Source: Clostridia bacterium (GTDB taxonomy: Bacteria; Bacillota; Clostridia; Oscillospirales; CAG-272). Taken from it: a DNA stretch of 13,848 nucleotides. This document shows positions 8,874-13,848 of this stretch, one piece after another (positions within the stretch are counted from its first letter, which is position 1; every line of letters begins with the position of its first letter). Location: positions 1-13,848 of the forward strand of contig JAGBTR010000316.1 of NCBI GenBank assembly GCA_017631215.1. Direction: 5' to 3'. A model generated the notes under the pieces. That model saw only the letters and a program-made list of their open reading frames with translations, searched no databases and was not told where the DNA came from. The translations under genes and the position numbers were made by a program.

Positions 8874-10199
8874 TCAATCCTCCCAATCCTCTTGCCGCTT
8901 GGGCGGGCAGGTGTCATAGGCGCGAAGTGCGCCACGCGTGCGATCATCGACCACGGCAACGACGGTCACGTTCTCCATGCCGTAATCAATCGACTCGATG
9001 GCCGCACCGCCCGCATAGAGCGTATTCAGCGCGCCCTGCTTGGCGTTGGGGATAACGAAGGTCGCTCTTGTTTTGCCACCGTGCACAAGGGCGGTCAGCC
9101 GCTCGAGCAGCTCGTCGATGCCCTGCCCCGTTTTGGCCGAGACAAACACGGCATCTTCCTGCCCGATCGACTTACCTGGCAGCGCAAACGCCTCCTGCGC
9201 CTCAGGCTTATCGCATTGATTGAAGACGTACAGCTTGGGCTTCTCACCCGCCCCCAGCTCCTCAAGCAGAGCCTCGGTGCATTCGAGCTGCTCGCGGCAC
9301 TCGGGATCGGACGCGTCGATCAGAATGAGCAGTATATCCGACAGCACCGCCTCGTCCAGCGTCGAACGGAAGGCACTCACCAGATGGTGCGGCAGCTTGC
9401 GAATGAATCCGACCGTATCGGTCAGCAGCACCTTATCGCCACACGGCAAGGTATACTGACGCGTGGTCGGGTCGAGCGTGGCAAACAGCTTGTTCTCAGC
9501 GAGGATGCCCGCGTCGGTCAAGCGGTTGAGCAGCGTCGATTTGCCCGCGTTGGTGTAACCGACGATGGCAACCGTCGGAATGCCGCTCCGCTCTCGCGTA
9601 GCTCGCATGGTGCGGCGATTTTTATCCATCTCCTTGAGCTGCTCCTCCAGCGAGTGAATGCGCCGTTGCATATGTCGGCGGTCACTCTCAAGCTGTGACT
9701 CACCCGGTCCTCGCGTACCGATACCACCGCCCAAGCGGCTCATTTCGGTACCGCGACCGATGAGTCTGGGCGCGGTATATTTGAGCTGTGCCAGCTCGAC
9801 CTGTACCTTGCCCTCCAGCGTAACGGCGTGCAGAGCAAAAATATCGAGAATGAGCATCGAACGGTCGAGCACACGCACGTCGTGACCGATGCCGTCCTCC
9901 AGATTGCGGATCTGGGTGGGTGACAGCTCCATATCAAAGATGACAAGACCGATCTCGTTTTGTTCGCACAGTGCGGCGATCTCCTCGACCTTGCCCGCGC
10001 CGATAACGGTTCGGGGATCGAGCGTTGCCTTGCCCTGTATGACACGGGCGACCGTCTCGCCCCCCGCCGTATCGAGCAGGCGCGACAGCTCGTCAAGCCC
10101 GAGCTCGGCTTCCTTGGGCGATACGTCCCGCGTGCTCACACCGACAAGCACGGCGCGAGGCGTGGCCTTAAAATCTCCCACAAGAGTTTGTTCCTTCAT
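8874..10199 (-). CDS. hflX: ribosome-associated GTPase HflX
   Basis: HflX binds the 50S subunit, and in characterised bacteria it splits stalled or hibernating 70S ribosomes, notably under heat or antibiotic stress. The 441-residue product has the N-terminal HflX domain with VIGAGKVEEI (65-74) and VFD-like segments, then a linker including LGGGIGTRGPGESQLE (166-181) and a coiled helical pair (181-205). The G domain has G1 GYTNAGKS (214-221), G2 in FATLDPTTR (239-247), G3 DTVG (261-264), G4 NQCD (327-330) and G5 SAKTG. G4 has Gln in place of the usual Lys of NKxD. A C-terminal domain follows. The ATG at 10197-10199 has GGAAG about 9 bases upstream. The rpmE terminator lies just upstream and no clear promoter fits between, so expression may come from read-through. 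It is coupled to yigZ by a one-base gap. Confidence 0.96.
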   Translation of the reverse strand: MKEQTLVGDFKATPRAVLVGVSTRDVSPKEAELGLDELSRLLDTAGGETVARVIQGKATLDPRTVIGAGKVEEIAALCEQNEIGLVIFDMELSPTQIRNLEDGIGHDVRVLDRSMLILDIFALHAVTLEGKVQVELAQLKYTAPRLIGRGTEMSRLGGGIGTRGPGESQLESDRRHMQRRIHSLEEQLKEMDKNRRTMRATRERSGIPTVAIVGYTNAGKSTLLNRLTDAGILAENKLFATLDPTTRQYTLPCGDKVLLTDTVGFIRKLPHHLVSAFRSTLDEAVLSDILLILIDASDPECREQLECTEALLEELGAGEKPKLYVFNQCDKPEAQEAFALPGKSIGQEDAVFVSAKTGQGIDELLERLTALVHGGKTRATFVIPNAKQGALNTLYAGGAAIESIDYGMENVTVVAVVDDRTRGALRAYDTCPPKRQEDWED

Positions 10200-10227
10200 T
10201 CTATATCACTTCCTTCGTTTGAAAAGC

Positions 10228-10268
10228 AAAAGGACAGAGCCTCGCCACACGGGCGCGCACTCTGTCCT
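10228..10268 (-). terminator. intrinsic terminator of rpmE
   Basis: On the minus strand AGGACAGAG (10260-10268) pairs with CTCTGTCCT (10231-10239) in a 9-bp stem. The 20-base apical region can form an extra CGCC/GGCG stem. It is followed by TTTGCTTTTC, an interrupted T-run, so termination may be partial and feed hflX. Confidence 0.8.
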
Positions 10269-10293
10269 GTCATGCGTTGATGAGTTACAAGAA

Positions 10294-10503
10294 TTACTTG
10301 CCGCTGGCGGCCAGTCTCTTCTTGAACTTATCCACTCTACCACCGACATCAACAAACTTCTGCTTGCCGGTGAAGAAGGGATGGCACTTGGAGCAGATTT
10401 CGACGCGGATCTCGCTGCCCTTGGTGGAGCGAGTGGTCACGGTCTCACCGCATGCGCACTTGATAACGACCTCTTCGTAGTTAGGATGGATTCCTGCCTG
10501 CAT
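10294..10503 (-). CDS. rpmE: 50S ribosomal protein L31, zinc-binding (four-cysteine) form
   Basis: L31 is a small protein on the 50S central protuberance that bridges the subunits. The 69-residue product begins [11 protein letters not shown], as expected for the family, and carries the four zinc ligands Cys16, Cys18, Cys37 and Cys40 (KCACGE ... [16 protein letters not shown]). This is the C+ (zinc) form, not the zinc-independent paralogue induced in zinc starvation. Two in-frame ATGs compete. GGAG lies 3 bases before the one at 10509 and 9 bases before the one at 10503; I prefer 10503 on spacing and family N-terminus, and the other would add Met-Lys. The gene is monocistronic, with its own strong promoter, a long leader and a terminator. 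No Zur-like palindrome is obvious in the leader. Confidence 0.96.
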   Translation of the reverse strand: MQAGIHPNYEEVVIKCACGETVTTRSTKGSEIRVEICSKCHPFFTGKQKFVDVGGRVDKFKKRLAASGK

Positions 10504-10653
10504 TTTCATATTCTCCTTTCTGAATTTTGCCGTGCTGCCCGTCGGCCTCAGCCTTCGCGCGTGATGGCTGGACAGTGAACGTCCTCGGATGGGGATCGTT
10601 CTTGCCTCTGTACATCGCACTCGGTTCGCAATATTCACGAATTGCTCACGGAT
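10504..10653 (-). promoter_or_regulatory. long 5' leader of rpmE, possible autoregulatory structure
   Basis: The predicted start near 10653 leaves about 150 untranslated bases before the L31 ATG, long for a 69-residue gene. Small stems are visible: GCAAT (10628-10632) with ATTGC (10641-10645), GGAC (10570-10573) with GTCC (10581-10584), and GCTG (10534-10537) with CAGC (10549-10552). Leader motifs that sense L31 are known in several bacterial groups. I cannot match this one to a specific family by eye. Confidence 0.4.
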
Positions 10654-10659
10654 AGAGCT

Positions 10660-10688
10660 ATTATATCACAATTCTTTTTGGATTGCAA
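10660..10688 (-). promoter_or_regulatory. sigma-A-type promoter of rpmE
   Basis: Minus-strand -35 TTGCAA (10683-10688) and a perfect -10 TATAAT (10660-10665) are separated by exactly 17 bases. A TGTGA just before the -10 gives it extended character. A-rich and T-rich tracts upstream (10691-10719) could act as an UP element. This arrangement suits a highly expressed ribosomal protein gene. Confidence 0.85.
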
Positions 10689-10728
10689 TAGATTTTTAAA
10701 AATTTTTTCAACTTTTTTTGAGAATCGG

Positions 10729-11475
10729 TCAATCCACCGCCGAGCGTGCGTAGACAAGCGCAGGTCTTTTGATCTCCTCGGGGAAATTCGACGCTTCAAT
10801 GCGTGCGCGCAGATGCGCCGTCGGGAAATCGACGTGCTTCATCTCGACCGCGCCGTCACGAATGACGATATAATCCGCGCCGGGCGTTGCCGCATTGGCG
10901 CAAAGGCGGTAGTGCATACTGCCGGGGTTGATATACGCTTCTCCCGGCGCTGCCTGCATCATATAACAGCGGTGGGAATGACCAAACAGCAGTCTGCGCT
11001 TGGGGTGATCTGCAAAGTTGCCGACAAATCGCTCCCACAGCTCGTGAAAGTACGGAATGTCGCGGCGATCGAGCAGCGCGTCGTGGATGGGGTTGACCGT
11101 TTCGCTGATGACGACAGCGTGACGAATGCAATAGCTGATGCCATCGAGCGTCACAAGCTGCTGGTCGGGCAGCGCACGCAACCATTCGAGGCGGTCAGGC
11201 GTGAGCTGGTTGACCGTATGCGAGGCGTAGGACGTTTCGCAGCCGATCGGCTCGCGCTCGGGACGGTCATACCGTGCGACGATCTCGCGATCGTGGTTGC
11301 CCGCCACGGCGATGACGTTGTGGTCGCGCATCCAATCGATGACCTCGCAAGGGTTCCATCCCCAATCGACAATGTCGCCCGCGCACAGCACCGCGTCAAA
11401 CGTTCCCTCCTCTGCCTCGACGGCACGCAACGCATCGAGACACCCGTGGATATCCGAAATCACAAGGATCTTCAT
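10729..11475 (-). CDS. calcineurin-like metallophosphoesterase
   Basis: A 248-residue phosphoesterase with the dinuclear-metal motifs in order: DIHG (Asp8, His10), GD at 33-34 (Asp34), GNHD (Asn60, His61), His119 in CIRHAVV, GHSHR (His166, His168) and the NPGS turn (183-186) typical of the YfcE/MJ0936-like group. Members of this group hydrolyse phosphodiesters or phosphomonoesters; the substrate here cannot be told from sequence. There is no signal peptide, so it acts in the cytoplasm. The ATG at 11473-11475 follows AAAGGAG with 9-base spacing. It lies downstream of the oxidoreductase gene with a hairpin between them, so it is either partly co-transcribed by read-through or uses a promoter I cannot see. 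Its 3' end sits just upstream of the rpmE -35 region, with no clear G+C-rich terminator. Family confident; role unknown. Confidence 0.92.
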   Translation of the reverse strand: MKILVISDIHGCLDALRAVEAEEGTFDAVLCAGDIVDWGWNPCEVIDWMRDHNVIAVAGNHDREIVARYDRPEREPIGCETSYASHTVNQLTPDRLEWLRALPDQQLVTLDGISYCIRHAVVISETVNPIHDALLDRRDIPYFHELWERFVGNFADHPKRRLLFGHSHRCYMMQAAPGEAYINPGSMHYRLCANAATPGADYIVIRDGAVEMKHVDFPTAHLRARIEASNFPEEIKRPALVYARSAVD

Positions 11476-11492
11476 ATATACGCTCTCCTTTG

Positions 11493-11524
11493 AAAAGCGG
11501 CAAGCCGCGCAGGGCGACTTGCCG
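11493..11524 (-). terminator. probable intrinsic terminator or attenuator after the oxidoreductase gene
   Basis: On the minus strand CGGCAAG (11518-11524) pairs with CTTGCCG (11498-11504). The 13-base loop can add a CGC/GCG pairing, and the stem is followed by C-TTTT-C. The T-run is short, so some read-through into the phosphoesterase gene is likely. Confidence 0.6.
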
Positions 11525-11547
11525 TCATCATTTTGAATTGATCTGAA

Positions 11548-12630
11548 TTACTGAGGATCGACGGGGCCGACGTCATCCAGCACAACGGGCGCGCCGACGC
11601 GGTCGGACTCAAATGCCGCCTCCATGATCTTCATCACGCGCATGACCTGATTGTGCGTGACCAGCTGCTTCGCCTCGCCGTTCATCGCGCAAACGAAGTT
11701 GCGGTAGAAGTTGTGAACATCCGACTCGGGACGCTCAATCTCGCTCTCAAAGGTGGTCTTCTCATCGCGGGGAGCCATCGTCTTGGTCAGACCTGCCGCC
11801 GTGACGACGGGCTTAACGTCCTTCTCGCTCCAGTCCTTGCAGCAGACCACGCGCGTCTTGTCGCGCCAATCGTTGATGATGGCCGCGCCGTCCGTACCCG
11901 TCATATAGAATCTGGGCATCGAGATGAAGTGCGACGTACCGACCTCGATGCGTGCGGTCAGACCGCCCTCGAAGTACAGATCGAGCTGGAAGCCGTCATC
12001 GACCTCGTCGTTGGTGATATGATCGCAACGGCAGTACACCTTTTCGATCTTCTTATCGTTGGCAATACCGACCATCTGGTCGATCAGATGCACGCCCCAG
12101 TCAAGGATCATACCGCCGCCGTGCTCCTTCTTGCCTCTCCAGTCGCCGGGGATACCGCGCGAGCCCTGGATACGCGACTCGATATTGAACACGCGTCCCA
12201 GCTTGCCCGACTCGTACACCTGCTTCATCATCAGATAGTCCACGTCCCAGCGGCGATTCTGGTGAACGGTGAACAGACGGCCGTACTTGGCCGAAGCATC
12301 AAATATCTCCTGCAGATCGGACGAGGACAGCGTTACGGGCTTCTCGCTGATGACGTGCTTGCCTGCCGCCATCGCCTCGATAGCCAGCGGCTTGTGCAGC
12401 TCGTTGGGAACAGCCAGCGTCACAAAATCAACGCTTGCATCGTCGAGAACCTCCTGCCACGAGGCGTATGCGTGGATGCCGTTCTCCTCGGCCAGCGCAC
12501 TTCTCTCGGGCTTGATATCGTAAATACCGAGCAGATTGACCGCGTCGCTCTCCTTGAGATAGCGCGTATGCCAGCCGCCCATACCGCCGTAACCGATGAC
12601 GACGCCGTTTCTTTTCTTCGTAATATTCAT
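11548..12630 (-). CDS. Gfo/Idh/MocA-family NAD(P)-dependent oxidoreductase
   Basis: A 360-residue sugar or inositol-type dehydrogenase. The N-terminal Rossmann fold has the glycine-rich loop VIGYGGMGGWH (11-21) and Asp38 ending the second strand (LLGIYDIKPER), which tends to favour NAD(H). EKP at 96-98 supplies the family's catalytic Lys97. The C-terminal alpha/beta domain carries GGGMILDWGVHLIDQM (171-186), with Asp177 and His181 at the usual metal-free active-site positions. I see no signal peptide; it should be cytoplasmic. The ATG at 12628-12630 follows AAAGGAG with 7-base spacing. It has its own promoter with a striking palindrome just upstream, pointing to substrate-responsive control. 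No kinase, isomerase or transporter gene adjoins it, so the sugar or polyol substrate cannot be inferred. Confidence 0.93.
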   Translation of the reverse strand: MNITKKRNGVVIGYGGMGGWHTRYLKESDAVNLLGIYDIKPERSALAEENGIHAYASWQEVLDDASVDFVTLAVPNELHKPLAIEAMAAGKHVISEKPVTLSSSDLQEIFDASAKYGRLFTVHQNRRWDVDYLMMKQVYESGKLGRVFNIESRIQGSRGIPGDWRGKKEHGGGMILDWGVHLIDQMVGIANDKKIEKVYCRCDHITNDEVDDGFQLDLYFEGGLTARIEVGTSHFISMPRFYMTGTDGAAIINDWRDKTRVVCCKDWSEKDVKPVVTAAGLTKTMAPRDEKTTFESEIERPESDVHNFYRNFVCAMNGEAKQLVTHNQVMRVMKIMEAAFESDRVGAPVVLDDVGPVDPQ

Positions 12631-12689
12631 AGCAAAGCTCCTTTGCATACCGCGGGGCATTCTCCCCCCGTCGGACTTCTCTTGCTTGT

Positions 12690-12718
12690 ATTATAGTATG
12701 TTTTTACCGAAAATTCAA
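12690..12718 (-). promoter_or_regulatory. sigma-A-type promoter of the oxidoreductase gene
   Basis: Minus-strand -35 TTGAAT (12713-12718) and a perfect -10 TATAAT (12690-12695) are 17 bases apart. The predicted start is near 12683, leaving about 52 bases of leader before the ATG at 12630. Confidence 0.83.
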
Positions 12719-12728
12719 GTCATTTTTG

Positions 12729-12749
12729 AATATTTGTCGGACAAATATT
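12729..12749. promoter_or_regulatory. palindromic operator-like site upstream of the oxidoreductase promoter
   Basis: Two perfect 10-base arms, AATATTTGTC (12729-12738) and GACAAATATT (12740-12749), flank a single central G. The core TTGTCGGACAA fits the TNGTNNNACNA consensus described for FadR-subfamily GntR regulators. The centre lies about 56 bases before the predicted transcription start, just upstream of the -35. That position is more typical of activation or looping than of direct blocking. Confidence 0.65.
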
Positions 12750-12778
12750 GCACTTTTTTGCGCAGACGTCCGCCGTGG

Positions 12779-13258
12779 TCATTTATGGTACTTGGTACCG
12801 CGCGAAATGTTCATACAGCGATACAGCACCTCGCACACCACGACGCGCGCCAGCTGGTGCGGCAGCGTCAGCTCGGACAGCGACAGTCTCAGATCGCACG
12901 CCGCCTTGACCGAGGGCGCGATGCCGTGTGACGAGCCGATGACAAGGCAGATCTCGCTCGTGTGCGCGCTGACCTCGTCCAGCCGCGCCGAAAGCGCCTC
13001 GGAGGACATCTGCTTGCCCTCGACGCACAGCGCGATCTTGTAGGCGCGAGGCGAAAGATGCGTCATCATAACTGCACCCTCGCTCTCCAACGCCGCCGTG
13101 ATCTGCGCCTCGGAGGGATCGTCCGGCAGCTTGACCTCCTTGAGATTGATCTCCTCAAAGCGGCAAAAGCCACCAAGTCTCTTTTTGTATTCTGCCACCG
13201 CGTCACGCCAATAGCTCTCCTTGAGCGTGCCAACGGTGATAAGCTTGACGGTCAGCAT
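12779..13258 (-). CDS. rlmH: 23S rRNA (pseudouridine(1915)-N3)-methyltransferase RlmH
   Basis: RlmH, an SPOUT (knotted) methyltransferase, methylates N3 of pseudouridine 1915 in helix 69 of 23S rRNA using S-adenosylmethionine. The product is 159 residues, the same as B. subtilis RlmH. Signatures: MLTVKLITVGTLKESYW (1-17), YKKRL (24-28), the SAM-binding LVIGSSHGIAPSVK (105-118), and the C-terminal LPHQLARVVVCEVLYR (132-147) ending in the invariant YHK (157-159). The ATG at 13256-13258 follows AAAGGAG with 5-base spacing. It overlaps the end of the upstream metallo-hydrolase gene by 7 bases (ATGCTGA), so translation is coupled. Proximity of walJ and rlmH is conserved in Bacillota. I see no convincing terminator after it. 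Confidence 0.96.
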   Translation of the reverse strand: MLTVKLITVGTLKESYWRDAVAEYKKRLGGFCRFEEINLKEVKLPDDPSEAQITAALESEGAVMMTHLSPRAYKIALCVEGKQMSSEALSARLDEVSAHTSEICLVIGSSHGIAPSVKAACDLRLSLSELTLPHQLARVVVCEVLYRCMNISRGTKYHK

Positions 13259-13848
13259 ACGGTCTCCTTTCGGTCCCACATCTCGACGGGGCGGTCGGGT
13301 GCGGCGACGGCAAGCGTCACGTCGGCACCGCCCAGCGCCATCAGCGTCTCGTTGTAAGCGATCTCGGGCAGATTGTTCTGCTCGCTCAGATGCGCCAGCA
13401 TCAGATGCTTCAGACCGTGCTCGGCCAGCTCGCTGACCAGCGCGGCGCAATCGTCGTTGGCAAGGTGCCCGTAGCGCGACCAGATGCGCTCCTTGAGATG
13501 GCGCGGATAGGGTCCCGCGAGCAGCATCTCGCGGTCGTGGTTGCTCTCGAGCACCACGCTCTCACAGCCGCAAAGGGCCGCGCGAACGTCCTCGGTGACG
13601 TAGCCCAGGTCGGTCGCATAGCCGATCAAGGCCGCCTCCTCCCCTTCTCCGATCTCAAGCCGATAGCCCACCGAAAAGCGGCTGTCGTGCGGTGTGATAA
13701 AGGACGTGACGCGAATGTCGCCCACCGTCTCGCTGTAAAGCGGCGGATGGCGGTGAACACACGCGCGCGCCGTCTCCTCCATTCCCGAAACGATCACCTG
13801 CGCCGAGGCCTCGACCGCGTGGACGGGCAGCGCGTGATGCTTGAGCAG
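13252..13848 (-). CDS. walJ: MBL-fold hydrolase of the WalJ/YycJ family, N-terminus outside the window
   Basis: The frame is open to the window edge, giving 198 visible residues (starting LLKHHALPVHAVEAS) and a TGA at 13252-13254. An internal GTG at 13795-13797 is not the start, because family similarity continues before it. The metal-ligand HxHxDH motif and about the first 70 residues of the roughly 265-residue family lie off-window. Visible WalJ signatures: YATDLGYVTEDV (with the metal-bridging Asp), VVLESNHDREMLLAGPYP, LKERIWSRYGHLAND and LMLAHLSEQNN (with a further His ligand). WalJ genes often sit in the walRK region and have been linked to cell-wall and DNA metabolism; their substrate is not firmly known. 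The end overlaps rlmH by 7 bases, as in a tight operon. The family assignment is strong. Confidence 0.88.
   Translation of the reverse strand: MLKHHALPVHAVEASAQVIVSGMEETARACVHRHPPLYSETVGDIRVTSFITPHDSRFSVGYRLEIGEGEEAALIGYATDLGYVTEDVRAALCGCESVVLESNHDREMLLAGPYPRHLKERIWSRYGHLANDDCAALVSELAEHGLKHLMLAHLSEQNNLPEIAYNETLMALGGADVTLAVAAPDRPVEMWDRKETVC

Noticed and set aside
12760..12775. Palindromic GCAGACGTCCGC-like string just past the rlmH stop as a terminator
   Set aside because: The symmetry leaves no usable loop and includes a wobble, and no T-run follows on the minus strand.

Overview
This 13.8 kb window looks like chromosomal core sequence from a low-G+C-type Gram-positive bacterium (Bacillota, most likely an uncultured Clostridia lineage), although its coding DNA is fairly G+C-rich. 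The evidence is the gene set and order (dgt-dnaG-rpoD, walJ-rlmH, a four-cysteine L31, a B. subtilis-sized SigA), strong AGGAGG-type ribosome sites, AT-rich spacers with TTGACA/TATAAT-like promoters at exact 17-base spacing, and stem-loop plus T-tract terminators. The taxonomic call is inference.

Left end (1-1770): the last 51 codons of ligA (+) converge with a small signal-less N-acetylmuramoyl-L-alanine amidase (-), the two stop regions overlapping by 8 bp. rsmI (+) diverges from the amidase and ends at a bidirectional terminator at 1734-1769. Beyond that point every gene lies on the minus strand.

Centre (1785-8221): an orphan lipoprotein of 672 aa with a solute-binding-protein-like core and a long Lys/Glu insert has its own strong promoter. 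It is followed, in descending transcription order from 8072, by the information-processing operon dgt-dnaG-rpoD (dNTP triphosphohydrolase, primase, housekeeping sigma factor). A long hairpin terminator at 8169-8221 insulates this operon from the next unit.

Right part (8234-13848): transcription runs from high to low coordinates. walJ (truncated at the window edge) overlaps rlmH by 7 bases. A promoter with a near-perfect upstream palindrome then drives a Gfo/Idh/MocA oxidoreductase and perhaps a calcineurin-like phosphoesterase. Next, a strong promoter with a ~150-base leader drives rpmE (L31). Beyond the rpmE terminator come hflX and a YigZ/IMPACT-family gene separated by one base. Several genes here serve the ribosome (rsmI, rlmH, hflX, rpmE).

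I see no tRNA or rRNA gene, CRISPR array, insertion sequence, phage module or evident defence system, and no gene-free stretch over 300 bases. The window is mainly conserved housekeeping DNA. The points most worth a second look are the operator-like palindrome at 12729-12749, the lipoprotein's architecture, the rpmE leader, and the mutually exclusive inverted repeats just past rpoD.
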